Source of the DNA: Paludibacter sp.
GTDB taxonomy: Bacteria; Bacteroidota; Bacteroidia; Bacteroidales; Paludibacteraceae
Assembly (NCBI GenBank): GCA_028710415.1
Contig: JAQTUE010000014.1
Location: 62,001-126,000, forward strand
Direction of reading: 5' to 3'
Length of the DNA: 64,000 nt
In this document: positions 35,714-50,319 of the stretch, in pieces
Layout of the letters: each line of letters begins with the position of its first letter
Numbering within the stretch: position 1 is the stretch's first letter
Translations under genes and position numbers: made by a program
Notes under the pieces: generated by a model
The model's input: only the letters and a program-made list of their open reading frames with translations
Database searches by the model: none
What the model was told of the DNA's origin: nothing

Positions 35714-38005
35714 TCATTTCATCATCTCTGTTGAAAATGAATACGGAAAATCTGAGCTTAGAGTACCCCGTTGCAGGTTTGGTAGCGTTGACATGTTGAA
35801 CCTGATATCAGCCCCTTTGGCCAGGCTCTCCTGGGTCAGGTAATTCTTAGGATAAGATTTTCCATTGACCGTCATGGTTGAAATATACCGGTTCTGCTTT
35901 GAATTGTTGTCGGATTGTATTGTAACGTGTTGGCCGTTTTCAAGGTTCAACTTAATACTTTTAAATAATGGTGATCCCAACACATATTCATTGCTGCCCG
36001 GACATACCGGATAAAAGCCCATGGATGAGAACACGTACCATGCAGAAGTCTGTCCATTGTCTTCGTCTCCACAATACCCATCGGGTGCCGAAGTATACAA
36101 TTTATCCATCACTTCCCGGATCCAGTACTGCGCTTTCCATGGTTCTCCCGAATAGTTGTACATATACAACATATGTTGAATCGGTTGGTTGCCATGCGCA
36201 TATTGCCCCATGTTCATGATCTGCATTTCGCGAATCTCGTGGATTACACTATGATAATAACTGTCGTCGAATGCAGGAGGCATAACGAACACAGAATCCA
36301 TCATACGGTTAAAGACTGTTTTACCACCCATCAGGTCAATTAAACCCTGTGGATCGTGGAATACCGACCAGGTATAATGCCAGCTGTTGCCTTCGGTAAA
36401 TGCATCCCCCCATTTTAATGGATTAAAGGGAGTATGGAACTTGCCATCTTCATTCTTACCACGCATCAGGTTGATGGAAGGATCGAACAGGTTTTTATAA
36501 TTCAATGCCCTGGCTGCATAAAGATCCAGTTCTGCTTTCGGACGTTTCAGTGCTTTGGCCAGTTTATAAATGGACCAGTCATCGAAAGCGTATTCCAACG
36601 TACGGGCTGCACTTTCATTGATTCCCACATTGTAAGGGACATAGCCCAGCTTATTATAGTATTCATTTCCCAATCGACCAGTTGAACTGACTTTTGGGTG
36701 TATATTGGTTGTTCCGTGCAACACCGCTTTGTAAAGGGTCTCGATATCCTGTCCTTTTACTCCCTTCAGGTAAGCATCAGTTACTATGGAAGCCGAGTTA
36801 TTCCCAACCATGCAATCCCTGTGTCCGGGGCTTGCCCATTCCGGTAAGAACCCGCTTTCCTTATAGGTATTTGCAAGGCCTTCCTGCATCTTCTCGCTCA
36901 TGGATGGATACATGAGGTTCAGGAACGGGAACAGGCAACGAAATGTATCCCAGAATCCTGTATCGGTGAACATATAGCCCGGCATTACCTTTCCGTTATA
37001 AGGGCTGTAATGCACAGCCTTTCCACTGGCATCCATTTCATAGAAACTACGTGGAAACAGGACAGAACGATACATGCAGGAATAAAAGGTACGTAGATTA
37101 TCAATATTATCATCTTTTACTTCTATTTTACCCAACACATCATTCCAGGTCTTTTTGGCTTCCGCTTTGACAGTATCAAAATCATGATTCCCTAATTCTT
37201 TCATATTCAACTCAGCCTGCTCGGAGCTGATAAACGAAGAAGCTAAACTGGCAGTTACCTGTTCTCCTTTTTCAGTTGAAAAACCGATGATGGCACCCGT
37301 ATGATTTTCTTTCATTTCCAGTCTGCCTTCTGCTATTTTGCCATTATTTACCGTTGCTTTATAGGTGAAAGGCTTATTGAAGGTAATAACGAAATAGTTT
37401 TTGAAATTATCAGGTACCCCACCATTGTTTTTAGTGGTATAGCCGATAATCTTATTCTCCGCCGGGATTATTTTAATATACGACCCCTGATCCATGGCAT
37501 CAATCACCACAAATGATTTTTTGTTCTTTGGAAAGGTAAAACGAAACATGGCTGCCCGTTGTGTCGGGGTTATTTCAGTAGTTACATCATGATCGGCCAG
37601 GTAGACTTTATAATAATAAGGTCTGGCTTCTTCCGACTTATGTGAAAACCAACTCGCCCTGTCATCTTCGTTGAAGACTGCTTTTCCGGTTACGGGCATG
37701 ATGGAGAACTGTCCGTAGTCATTAATCCACGGGCTGGGTTGATGGGTTTGTTTGAAGCCTCTTATTTTATCAGCATCGTAGGTATACGCCCAGCCATCAC
37801 CCATTTGCCCTGTCTGCGGGGTCCAGAAATTCATACCCCAGGGAAGGGCTATGGCCGGATACGTATTCCCGGTGGACAAAGATGGTTTTGATTGCGAACC
37901 TACCAGGGTATTCACGTAATCAACATACGATATGGGGTTTTCTGACTGAGCCTGTATGGTTGCATACATAACCATAACCAGCAACAGGGGAGTTATTTTT
38001 TTCAT
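35714..38005 (-). CDS. GH92 alpha-mannosidase
   Basis: A 763-residue exported enzyme: signal peptide MKKITPLLLVMVMYATIQAQ, an N-terminal beta-sandwich (about 25-280) and an (alpha/alpha)6 barrel. GH92 hallmarks include FWDTFRCLFPF, LPEWASPGHRDCMVGNN, GNSWHYTW, GNQPIQHMLY and CGDEDNGQTSAWYVFSSMG, which provide the calcium and acid/base residues. The family removes alpha-linked mannose from N-glycans with inversion. The ATG at 38003-38005 is chosen because it begins the signal peptide. Last gene of the PUL, 144 bases after the GH2 gene. Confidence 0.93.
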   Translation of the reverse strand: MKKITPLLLVMVMYATIQAQSENPISYVDYVNTLVGSQSKPSLSTGNTYPAIALPWGMNFWTPQTGQMGDGWAYTYDADKIRGFKQTHQPSPWINDYGQFSIMPVTGKAVFNEDDRASWFSHKSEEARPYYYKVYLADHDVTTEITPTQRAAMFRFTFPKNKKSFVVIDAMDQGSYIKIIPAENKIIGYTTKNNGGVPDNFKNYFVITFNKPFTYKATVNNGKIAEGRLEMKENHTGAIIGFSTEKGEQVTASLASSFISSEQAELNMKELGNHDFDTVKAEAKKTWNDVLGKIEVKDDNIDNLRTFYSCMYRSVLFPRSFYEMDASGKAVHYSPYNGKVMPGYMFTDTGFWDTFRCLFPFLNLMYPSMSEKMQEGLANTYKESGFLPEWASPGHRDCMVGNNSASIVTDAYLKGVKGQDIETLYKAVLHGTTNIHPKVSSTGRLGNEYYNKLGYVPYNVGINESAARTLEYAFDDWSIYKLAKALKRPKAELDLYAARALNYKNLFDPSINLMRGKNEDGKFHTPFNPLKWGDAFTEGNSWHYTWSVFHDPQGLIDLMGGKTVFNRMMDSVFVMPPAFDDSYYHSVIHEIREMQIMNMGQYAHGNQPIQHMLYMYNYSGEPWKAQYWIREVMDKLYTSAPDGYCGDEDNGQTSAWYVFSSMGFYPVCPGSNEYVLGSPLFKSIKLNLENGQHVTIQSDNNSKQNRYISTMTVNGKSYPKNYLTQESLAKGADIRFNMSTLPNLQRGTLSSDFPYSFSTEMMK

Positions 38006-38149
38006 ATTTAATTGTTTAAATGCATGATACGATATTATAGGACGAAATGCATATCCCACCTTATGAAACCAGCTAATGATTTCATAGGAAGCTGATCATA
38101 TCTTCAAATAATAATTTGGAACTTAAATCTCTGAATTCTGATTTTACAC

Positions 38150-41737
<3,588 letters not shown>

Positions 41738-42031
41738 TTATAAATTAAACGTTTTAAATCAAACATTTTCAGTTGATAGACACTTTGGTTCATTACTGAA
41801 AACCCGTTTGTTTACAGATAGGAAAGGTTTTGTTAATTATTATTTAAGAATGACGATCAACGTTCAAAAAATAAAAAATAATTGATTCTCTAAAAACACA
41901 GCCCCCTATTCCCCCTTAGCTGAGTTTAAACAGCCAGTGGGGATAGATGCGGCAATCAAATGGAAGAAATCCATTTGCTGAGAACAAAAGTTTAAATTGT
42001 CTTTTCGAAGAATGATCGGTATTAAATAAAT

Positions 42032-43489
42032 TTAGAGCTTTGCCTGTTTGTAGATTCCGAAACTATGAAGGGCAATACAAGCTTTTCCATCTGTGATCCG
42101 TAATCTGACATACGAAGCAGAGATTGGAGCAAACCGGACAATCCATTTGTATCCAATGCTTTGTTTGTTCGAAGCTTCTGAAATAGGTGTCCAGGTCTTT
42201 CCATTATTGGAGTAATCCACAGACCAGCCGGTGGTGCGATGCCCGAGTTGGATAACTTCTTGCAACATCAAGCAATCAAAGACTTTCCTGCTATCAAGCT
42301 TAAAAGTGATGGTGTCGGACTTGAACTTATCCTTTGTGGCAAAATAGGTGTTTTCGTTACCGTCAACCAGGTTTGAAGGATTGTAATTCCGTCCGCGTGT
42401 ATGTAATGCAGTTATTTTTGCTCCCTTTGCAAAGTTTGATTTAAAGGAATTGGTAATCATAGAATGCAAACCGGCAACATTAGTCGAATCATCCGAAGGG
42501 ATCAGTCCGCGTCTGTCAGGTGCCAGGTTCAATAGCAATACGCTGTTGCGGCCTACTGAGTTGCAATAAATGTCCCAAAGTTCCTTTACTGTTTTTGTAT
42601 GGCCATCTTCTTCCTTGTGATAAAACCAACTTGGACGGATGGAGACATCTACTTCAGCCGGGATATAGGCATTGCCATTTACCTGACCTTGATTTAATTC
42701 TGTGATATGATCGGATTCTTCCTTTATTGAAAGAGAATCGATAGTAGACCAACAAGGGTCACCTGAGAATCCTGATTCATTCCCAACCCACCGGCAGTCT
42801 GCAAAACGATAGGAATTCTTTGTCCCGAAAATTACACATTTGGGTTGTAAAGTACGGACTGTATCCGCCCAACGGGTGTATAAAGGGGTGGTGAGTTCAT
42901 CGGCTCCGGCACCATCCCACCAAGTTTCCCATACCGTTCCGTAGTTTCTCATCAATTCGGATAACTGACTGGCATAATGGATACTGTAATCTTTCGTATT
43001 ATAAAGCGGAGACAACCTTTCATGCCTGTCATGTGGCCCAACATAGATCCCGGCTTTAATTCCGGCAGCTTTACATGCATCTAAATATTCACGCACTACA
43101 TCACCCTTTCCGTTTTTCCACGGACTGTTTTTTACGGAATAGTCTGAGTAATCACTTGGCCAGTTACAAAAACCATCGGCATGTTTTGCAACGATGATGC
43201 CGCATGGAATACCGCCACTCTTGAGAACTTTCATCCATTGATTGCAATCTAATGCCGTAGGGTTGAACAAATAGGTTCCTGCTCTTCCATCTCCTTCATT
43301 TACCATATCACAAAAGGTATTCATTCCAAAATGGAAAAATGCCATTATTTCCCGGTGATACCATTCCACCTGCCTTTCACTGGGGACAGGGCCTACAGGA
43401 GCAGGAGCCTGAGCTGACAGTTGCGAAGAAAAGCCGGAAAGGGACAATGTGATAATCAAAATGATTTGAATTCGTCTTTGTTTTTTCAT
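42032..43489 (-). CDS. GH29 alpha-L-fucosidase with C-terminal F5/8-type domain
   Basis: A 485-residue exported enzyme with signal peptide (MKKQRRIQIILIITLSL...LSAQA). The catalytic barrel begins EWYHREIMAFFHFGMNTF and holds the nucleophile region WETWWDGAGADE (D192). After about residue 345 an F5/8-type-C-like beta-sandwich follows (NPSNLVDGNENTYFATK, SYVRLRITDG). The motif pattern fits the GH29-B subgroup, which favours branched alpha-1,3/4-fucose as in Lewis antigens; that preference is inference. It lies between GH2 (297 bases, no gene in the gap) and the discoidin lipoprotein. Confidence 0.9.
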   Translation of the reverse strand: MKKQRRIQIILIITLSLSGFSSQLSAQAPAPVGPVPSERQVEWYHREIMAFFHFGMNTFCDMVNEGDGRAGTYLFNPTALDCNQWMKVLKSGGIPCGIIVAKHADGFCNWPSDYSDYSVKNSPWKNGKGDVVREYLDACKAAGIKAGIYVGPHDRHERLSPLYNTKDYSIHYASQLSELMRNYGTVWETWWDGAGADELTTPLYTRWADTVRTLQPKCVIFGTKNSYRFADCRWVGNESGFSGDPCWSTIDSLSIKEESDHITELNQGQVNGNAYIPAEVDVSIRPSWFYHKEEDGHTKTVKELWDIYCNSVGRNSVLLLNLAPDRRGLIPSDDSTNVAGLHSMITNSFKSNFAKGAKITALHTRGRNYNPSNLVDGNENTYFATKDKFKSDTITFKLDSRKVFDCLMLQEVIQLGHRTTGWSVDYSNNGKTWTPISEASNKQSIGYKWIVRFAPISASYVRLRITDGKACIALHSFGIYKQAKL

Positions 43490-43567
43490 GTAAGTAAAAC
43501 TTTGTTTTTGAAGAAATAATAACCCTCCAGTTTATGTAACTGGAAGGTTTTTTGTTAGAATCGAATA

Positions 43568-44554
43568 TTATAATGCGTATATCTCGGCAAGACTGGTTCC
43601 AGGTGCATTCCACGGACTGGTTACTGTTAATTTAAAATACCGGGCATTGGTATTTGGAATGGCTATTTTGTTTTCGTATACCTGATTGTCAACAGGGGGT
43701 AAGGCCAGGTTGAAAGGGCCTTTATTCGTCCAGTTTAGCCCATCAGTACTTAATGAAATAGTCATTATTTTAGGTTGACCATGACCACTGGTTGCCCCGT
43801 CACCGGTAAATTGCCGGCATATATACGATATCCCATGGAGCATTTTAGTTTCGCCCATGTCAATTGTAATATAATGAGGAGGTGGTACGTCATCCGGATC
43901 CCATTTGCTGTGCCAGTAGGTTTCAACCACTCCATCAATGGCTGCTATGGCAAGGCCATTATCATTTGTTCCATCTCCTTCACCCGGTTCCTGGGATGAA
44001 AAGCCTGAGATTGTCCATTTCGACCTGTCAAAATGAGGCAAATTATCGATTGATGGGGTGCGTGTTACAATAAAATAAGTTGTTTTTTGAACAGGGCTGA
44101 GTTCGGCTCCCTGAACATTATCAATCGTAACGGGTAACAAATAAGTCGCAAATGCTTCCAATGCATCACCTTTTGAGAGAATAAGTTTTAATCCGGATGT
44201 TGCGGCCTGGCCTTTTGCAATGGCACCACTCGCCTGCAGGGTATAATTTGCAGCAGGCAACGTTTTGTAACTGGTGCCGTTCAGGCTGTTATATCCGGCA
44301 ACTAAATTAGTATCCGCCTTAAAATGAATAGTAACATCATTCTGCGAATTAGCCAACGCAGTGGGGTAATCAGCTCCCACAAAGGTAGCCTGATATTCTA
44401 TGGTATCCGTAACATCAAATGAATTGCTTATTTCAGGCTTATGCATGTATATACTTGCATTTTTAGAATAATCAAAATTCTGATTACAACCGGATAATAA
44501 TATTATAGTGATCAATAATTGAAAACTAATAAGATATTTCTGATATTGTTTCAT
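43568..44554 (-). CDS. DUF1735 plus F5/8-type (discoidin) surface lipoprotein
   Basis: A 328-residue lipoprotein: signal peptide and lipobox LLSGC (Cys23), an N-terminal DUF1735/BT_3987-type domain (about 35-165) and a C-terminal F5/8 type C domain (about 180-328; AAIDGVVETYWHSKWD, HYITIDMGETK, NARYFKLTVTSPWN). It occupies the SusE/F position directly after susD (28-base gap), so it is probably a surface glycan-binding protein feeding the SusCD importer. Confidence 0.88.
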   Translation of the reverse strand: MKQYQKYLISFQLLITIILLSGCNQNFDYSKNASIYMHKPEISNSFDVTDTIEYQATFVGADYPTALANSQNDVTIHFKADTNLVAGYNSLNGTSYKTLPAANYTLQASGAIAKGQAATSGLKLILSKGDALEAFATYLLPVTIDNVQGAELSPVQKTTYFIVTRTPSIDNLPHFDRSKWTISGFSSQEPGEGDGTNDNGLAIAAIDGVVETYWHSKWDPDDVPPPHYITIDMGETKMLHGISYICRQFTGDGATSGHGQPKIMTISLSTDGLNWTNKGPFNLALPPVDNQVYENKIAIPNTNARYFKLTVTSPWNAPGTSLAEIYAL

Positions 44555-44582
44555 GTTTTATTTTTTTTATTGTTCTGATAAA

Positions 44583-46244
44583 TTACCAGCCGGGATTTTG
44601 TGTCAAATTAGAATTCAATGAGATTTCTCCTGTTGGCAGTGGGTAAAGGTACATCCTGTCCTTCCAGGCACGGGTAACATTCCCCGGATAAACTTTGACA
44701 TTATTGTCTGAAGTAAACTCAGTACCTGAATAATTAGCCTGAAGTGATGGATCTAATTTCAATCCAACAATTGTTTTCGGATTATTTATCAGGGATCCTG
44801 CTTTCCAGCGAAGCAAGTCATTGAATCGGAAACCTTCTGCTGCTAATTCTATCCTTCGTTCACGGCGGATTTCATTCAATAAAGGAGAAACAGAATATCC
44901 CCAACCGGGCCAGTTTACATCTATAAACCCGACATTTGCATCCAGGTGAGCCATATTCACCCGGTTCCGTAATACATTAATTGTTTTATCCAGGACAGTT
45001 TGGTCGCATGCCCCCAATTCTGCCTTTGCTTCAGCTTCAATAAGAAGCGTTTCGGCATAACGGAAAATGAATACATCAAGAGTAGACAGGGCAAAATTCC
45101 ATTGGGTACGGTCCGAAGATGCGAATTTAATGATCCTGTATCCGGTTGAACAACTGTTGCTACTAATGCGTGGCCTGGTAATGGTATCACCATCGTTAAA
45201 AAGGACGTACCTTTGCGTCGCAATCATTTGCTTTAACCGGGGATCCCTGTTTGAAAATTCAATATCCCATTTATTGGCTGAAATATCTGTATATTCAGGA
45301 TGTAAAGATATTGGCTTGCCATCTGAGAATAACGCGGATTCTACAAAATCCTTACTGAACCCTGATCCAAATTCATCCAGTTGACGGGTGAGGTTTTGTG
45401 TTTTTAAATCTTTAATGTATCGCATCGGCAGAATTGCTTCCGGATTGCCCTGCAATTCATCCTGAACAAAAAGATTATAATAATCAGAATTGGGATTTCC
45501 GGTTTTATAAATGCTATACTTCCCAGAATTCATAACCAGTTCAGCTGCACTGGCTGCCTCGTTGAGAAACTTTATTTCGTCCCCTAAATTATGATACTTC
45601 CTGTAAGTTCCCTCAAAAAGACAAATTCTTGCTTTTAGGGCAGCAGCAACATATTTATTTATTCTTCCTGTTTCAGCATCTTCTGGAAGTGGCAGGTTTG
45701 CAATTGCATAATCGAGGTCATTCAATACAGAATCCATGACCAGTTTTCTGGAATCCCTAGCTTTGTTTAATTCGGCTAGATCAGACGTATTCAAATCTTT
45801 GCCGTACCAGGGCACATCTCCAAAACGAATAACTTTATTCGAATAAAGTAAAGCCCGAAAAAACTTCACTTCACCAACATATTTATTCTTAATTTGCCGG
45901 CTTACATTTGCCTGGTTATATCGTTGAAGAAAATAATTGCAACTACGAATGTCACCCCAGTTCCAACCGGCATCACCGGCTGAATTTGGCACGGTGTACA
46001 AGTCAAACAGGTAATCAATCTTTACTGTTGGGACCTGATTGTCGCTCCAGTTATCACCAAAAGGATCAGATTGCGGTAGTAAAGTATAAAGATTATTACA
46101 ATAGGATTTCAGGTCATTTTCAGTGTGCCAGAAATAATAGTCTGTCAGCGTATCAAGAGGTTTCCTGTCCATGAAACTATCGTTGCAACCGCATAAGGCT
46201 AAACTTAAGAGTGCAATCGCCAGTTTAGATTTTATATTTTTCAT
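44583..46244 (-). CDS. SusD-family nutrient-binding lipoprotein
   Basis: Outer-membrane lipoprotein lid of the SusC channel. The 553 residues include a signal peptide ending in lipobox LALCGC, TPR-like helices of the SusD fold, and family motifs (VKFFRALLYSNKVIRFGDVPW, FIFRYAETLLIEAEAKAEL, EIRRERRIELAAEGFRFNDLLRW). It starts 42 bases after susC and belongs to the same operon. The ligand is inferred from the enzymes next to it. Confidence 0.96.
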   Translation of the reverse strand: MKNIKSKLAIALLSLALCGCNDSFMDRKPLDTLTDYYFWHTENDLKSYCNNLYTLLPQSDPFGDNWSDNQVPTVKIDYLFDLYTVPNSAGDAGWNWGDIRSCNYFLQRYNQANVSRQIKNKYVGEVKFFRALLYSNKVIRFGDVPWYGKDLNTSDLAELNKARDSRKLVMDSVLNDLDYAIANLPLPEDAETGRINKYVAAALKARICLFEGTYRKYHNLGDEIKFLNEAASAAELVMNSGKYSIYKTGNPNSDYYNLFVQDELQGNPEAILPMRYIKDLKTQNLTRQLDEFGSGFSKDFVESALFSDGKPISLHPEYTDISANKWDIEFSNRDPRLKQMIATQRYVLFNDGDTITRPRISSNSCSTGYRIIKFASSDRTQWNFALSTLDVFIFRYAETLLIEAEAKAELGACDQTVLDKTINVLRNRVNMAHLDANVGFIDVNWPGWGYSVSPLLNEIRRERRIELAAEGFRFNDLLRWKAGSLINNPKTIVGLKLDPSLQANYSGTEFTSDNNVKVYPGNVTRAWKDRMYLYPLPTGEISLNSNLTQNPGW

Positions 46245-46286
46245 TTTTTCATTTTGTGTTAAATAGATTATAAATAAATCACTTGA

Positions 46287-49200
46287 TTAAAATGCAACCT
46301 GTACACCAAAAACCCATGATTTTTGGAGAGTTTGTTGTTGGTTTGACAATACTTCCGGATCAAAGGCCTCAAACATTTTAGTATAATCCAGGATGTTTTG
46401 ACCGGAAACATATAAATGAACTTTATTTATTTTGAATTTATTGATGAATTGCTTTGGGATACTGTACCCAAGAGAAATATTTTTCAATCTTAAGTAAGCA
46501 TCATTCTGCAGATATTTGGTTTGTGTTTGCTGGTTTCCGCTGCCATCGATCCGTAACCTGGGGTAGTAAGCATTCGTATTTGCCGGTGTCCAGTGGTCCT
46601 TTTGATAAATCATTGGAACATTCCATTCCCCGGTAAATCCCCAGAAAGTGCTTCCTCCAATAACGGCATCACTCTTTCCTATTCCCTGGAGTAAAAAGTC
46701 AAAATCAATATCTTTCCAGTTTAATGCACCTCTAAAACCTACATTATAACGAGGAGTAGAGTTGCCGATTACTTTCAAATCACCATGGTTGGAAACGGTA
46801 TATTGACCATTATCTATTTTCCCGTCTCTGTTCAGGTCGGCATACTGGATGTCTCCTGCCATCCAATTTCCACCCCATATTTTCTTTTGGCTTACTGTTC
46901 CTGAGGTAGCGTCTTTGATAGGAGATGCAGGATCTGAATTGGCTGCCATGGCTCCATTGTCAGATAAAAATCCTACAGTTTGGTATCCCCAGATTTCCCC
47001 AAGTTTTTGCCCCACATAATATGATCCGAGACTTCCGGTGGGATTATTGAATTTTGTAATTTCACTCTGGTTATCCGAAAGTACCACAGATACTTCATAC
47101 TTAAAATCCTTTTGTAGGCGATCTTTCCATGTCAGTGTCAACTCCCAGCCATTGGTGCGTAAATCTGCCGCATTTTCAACCGGAACACTGGCACCAAGAA
47201 CGGCTGGCAACTGTTGCCCTGAAGTTAGCATCCCGCTGGTCTTGCGTACATAATAATCAAAGGTACCGGAAAATTTATTGAATAACGTAAAGTCTACTCC
47301 TCCATCCAGTGTACTTACATTTTCCCAGGTAAGTGAAGAACTTACTAATCCGGCCCACCCAATGCCAACAGGCTGTGAGCTTCCCATAATATAATTCACG
47401 GCATTGTTCGTCGACAAGGATGCAATATAAGGGTAATTGTTTCCATTAACCTGGTTTCCAAGATTTCCGTACGATCCCCTGATTTTGAAATCAGAAATCA
47501 CGGAACTTAGTGAACTCATGAAACTTTCCTTTGAAATACGCCAACCGCCCGATATAGAAGGAAAGAACCCGAACCGGCTGCTTTTAGGAAAACGGGATGA
47601 CCCATCATATCTTCCATTCATTTCAAGCAGGTATTTATCGTTATAAATATAATTTACCCTGAAGAACGCCCCTCTTAAGGCCCATTCCGAAATACCATTG
47701 GAAACAGCAGGACTCGCATTTGTAGCCAGGTTTAAACTTGGGAAGTCATTATTAATAAGATTATTATGTTGTGCTGAAAAACCGCTTTGCTGATTGAATT
47801 CCTGATTAAATCCTGCCAATACCTTCAGATAATGTTTTTCAGAAAATGTTTTTACATATTCTGTATAGGCATTCATGGAATAATATTGATTTACATAGTT
47901 ACTCTCAGCATAATAGTTAGGATTTGTATGAGGGAAATCATCTAAATACACCCCATTTATACCGTATTCAGGTATTATTTTTTGATGATTAGTCTGGTTT
48001 TCCGAATATTTCTGAATTGTATAATCAAAATTGAAGCTTAATCCTTTTATTCTGGGAGGGGCAATCTTCACTCCCCCGGTAATCCATAAGTCATTCGAAT
48101 AAAAAATCTGACGGCCATTTAACATCTGTACGGCTATGGGATTGGTATAATCCCCTTGACCGCTGTAATTCCCATCCGGGAATTGAACCGGCATAGTTGG
48201 TTTCAAATCATTTCCCATCCATGAATTCCCAAGGAAAATAGGATTCGGTTGATCCAGGTCTTTTCGGTTATATTTTACACTCCCGGTTAATGTTAGCCAG
48301 TCTGTTGGTTCTGTACTCCCTCCCAACGAGACATTGGAGCGGTTATAACTCTCATTAGCATACCTAAGCAAGCTTCCCTGGTCAAAAAATCCGACAGAGG
48401 CATAAAAAGAGGATTTCCCTTCACCCCCGGTAATGCTGATGTCATTCGATTTCGATAAGGCACTTGGAAGATACATTTCATTATACCAATCGGTATTACC
48501 GGTGTACCAGTACTTTCTGGAATCCCCGAATTTTGCAGGCATGACAGAATTTGCCGGTATCGGATTAGCCAGGTATTTCTTTATTTGAGCATAAAAATCA
48601 GGGTCATTAAACATGGCTCCCTGGTTGGTACCTCCGGAAGCAGCACTTGCTTCCCTAAACATATCTACGTAATCCAGTGAATTTAAATACCTGGGCAGGC
48701 GGGTAGGACTATTTACCGAATAGGAGCCTTTATAGCTCACCCGGACAGGTGTGTTTTTCTTCCCTTTTTTGGTGGTTATCAGGATAACTCCAAAAGCAGC
48801 CCTTGCACCGTATATTGCTGCTGATGCTGCATCTTTCAACACTGTAATGCTTTCAACATCATCCGGGTTAATCTGGTTCGGATCCATCTGTACCCCATCA
48901 ATCAGGATTAACGGCCCTCCCCCGTTTATGGAGGTAATTCCGCGTACATTAAATGAAGCGTCAGCATTTAAAGCTCCGTTAGGCATTGAGATATTCAGGT
49001 TGGGTATTAAACCCTGTAATCCCTGACCCAAATTGGTGATCTGACGGTTTTCCAAAACATCGGAGTTTACTGATGATACTGCTCCGGTAAGGTTAACTTT
49101 TTTTTGTGTGCCATACCCCACTACCACAACCTCATCCAGTTGCTGCAAACTGGGTTTCATCTGTACATTGATTATTTTATTTCCCTCAACTTTAATTTGT

Positions 49201-49436
49201 TGGGATTCATACCCCATAAATGAAAACTTCAGGATGCTTCCATTGTTTTCTGCATTCATTGAGTAATCACCTTTTGAATCAGTGATTGTTCCATTTGCTG
49301 TACCTATCTGAACAACTGTAACACCGGGTAATGGTACGTTGCCATCTTCGGTTACTTTTCCTTTGACTGATACTTGCTGACCAAAAGCAAACACAGGCAG
49401 TAAAAAAAGCAGTAAAATTAATTTTAGTTTAATCAT
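46287..49436 (-). CDS. SusC-family TonB-dependent glycan transporter
   Basis: A 1049-residue outer-membrane barrel: signal peptide (to about 20), carboxypeptidase-like regulatory domain (about 22-100; GKVTEDGNVPLPGVTVVQIGT), TonB box region (QLDEVVVVGYGTQKK), plug with SAAIYGARAAFGVILITTKKG, and C-terminal barrel ending in WVFGVQVAF with a terminal aromatic residue. First gene of the PUL operon, with a long upstream region carrying a -7 box at 49789-49796. There is no N-terminal secretin/STN extension, so control by an anti-sigma signal through this receptor is unlikely. Confidence 0.97.
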   Translation of the reverse strand: MIKLKLILLLFLLPVFAFGQQVSVKGKVTEDGNVPLPGVTVVQIGTANGTITDSKGDYSMNAENNGSILKFSFMGYESQQIKVEGNKIINVQMKPSLQQLDEVVVVGYGTQKKVNLTGAVSSVNSDVLENRQITNLGQGLQGLIPNLNISMPNGALNADASFNVRGITSINGGGPLILIDGVQMDPNQINPDDVESITVLKDAASAAIYGARAAFGVILITTKKGKKNTPVRVSYKGSYSVNSPTRLPRYLNSLDYVDMFREASAASGGTNQGAMFNDPDFYAQIKKYLANPIPANSVMPAKFGDSRKYWYTGNTDWYNEMYLPSALSKSNDISITGGEGKSSFYASVGFFDQGSLLRYANESYNRSNVSLGGSTEPTDWLTLTGSVKYNRKDLDQPNPIFLGNSWMGNDLKPTMPVQFPDGNYSGQGDYTNPIAVQMLNGRQIFYSNDLWITGGVKIAPPRIKGLSFNFDYTIQKYSENQTNHQKIIPEYGINGVYLDDFPHTNPNYYAESNYVNQYYSMNAYTEYVKTFSEKHYLKVLAGFNQEFNQQSGFSAQHNNLINNDFPSLNLATNASPAVSNGISEWALRGAFFRVNYIYNDKYLLEMNGRYDGSSRFPKSSRFGFFPSISGGWRISKESFMSSLSSVISDFKIRGSYGNLGNQVNGNNYPYIASLSTNNAVNYIMGSSQPVGIGWAGLVSSSLTWENVSTLDGGVDFTLFNKFSGTFDYYVRKTSGMLTSGQQLPAVLGASVPVENAADLRTNGWELTLTWKDRLQKDFKYEVSVVLSDNQSEITKFNNPTGSLGSYYVGQKLGEIWGYQTVGFLSDNGAMAANSDPASPIKDATSGTVSQKKIWGGNWMAGDIQYADLNRDGKIDNGQYTVSNHGDLKVIGNSTPRYNVGFRGALNWKDIDFDFLLQGIGKSDAVIGGSTFWGFTGEWNVPMIYQKDHWTPANTNAYYPRLRIDGSGNQQTQTKYLQNDAYLRLKNISLGYSIPKQFINKFKINKVHLYVSGQNILDYTKMFEAFDPEVLSNQQQTLQKSWVFGVQVAF

Positions 49437-49767
49437 GAGTATTGAATTAGATTTATTAATGCAATCAGTAGGTTTACTGATTAATCCGATAGTAATTTTG
49501 AATTTAAGAAGGGATAGTAAATTTTATCAGCCGATTAAGTAAAGATATTTTCTGCCCTTTTAATTTATTCCGGCATTCATAAAAATACGCTTGCCTTATC
49601 TGTTCTTTCTAAAATGACTTTCTCTATAAATTCCTGAATTGATTTCATTCTGTTTGCCAGTTCAATAAAAAGGAAACATAACTAACAGAATTTTGTTGCT
49701 AAAGATGTGGTTTCTTTTCCATGTGGTGATTTTGATTTTTTAGTGATAAATAATATTAAAGCTCGCT

Positions 49768-49822
49768 GAACCGGTTCTAAACTTGTCGCAAATATATGTG
49801 ATAATCAATTAATCAACCGGTT
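49768..49822. promoter_or_regulatory. Putative susC promoter with flanking AACCGGTT palindromes
   Basis: Minus-strand TATATTTG (49789-49796) matches the -7 consensus, with a TTG trinucleotide about 17 bases further upstream. Two perfect palindromes flank it: GAACCGGTTC (49768-49777) downstream and AACCGGTT (49815-49822) upstream, 46 bases apart centre to centre. They could be operator halves. The leader would be about 350 nt. The remainder of 49437-50319 shows no gene. Confidence 0.5.
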
Positions 49823-50319
49823 AATCTGCGGTTAAAGTTAGATTAATTGAATAATTAAATCACTAATCGTTTCGAATTTCAACTGTTCGGGAAGCTAAAC
49901 AGAATAACCATTATCAGTCCCTGACTATTTTTTCAATTGACTATAAGTGGCTTACGATTGTATCACGCCGAATAGGCATACAAAATTGAATTCAGATCGC
50001 AGGGCTGGCTGCTTTTTCTGCAAAATACATTCCTTTGAATCGGCTTTGATGAATAAAACCCCGAATCAATACCGATTGGGCGAAAATGTTCTGCGTTGAT
50101 GTTTCTTCAATATCTACTTAGCCTTACCGAAAATATTACGGAATTGTTTAAAGATCGGATTCCCGGGCGGGGTGTTTTAACGCAGCAAGCATGTTTTGTC
50201 AAATAATTGAATCCACCGATCGGTGAAACAACTGTTTTAAATAAAAATACCTTATTAATCCGTGAGGAAGAATAAGGTACATTCTGGTATTTCAGCATTT
50301 TCAATTCAATAAAATAGTT

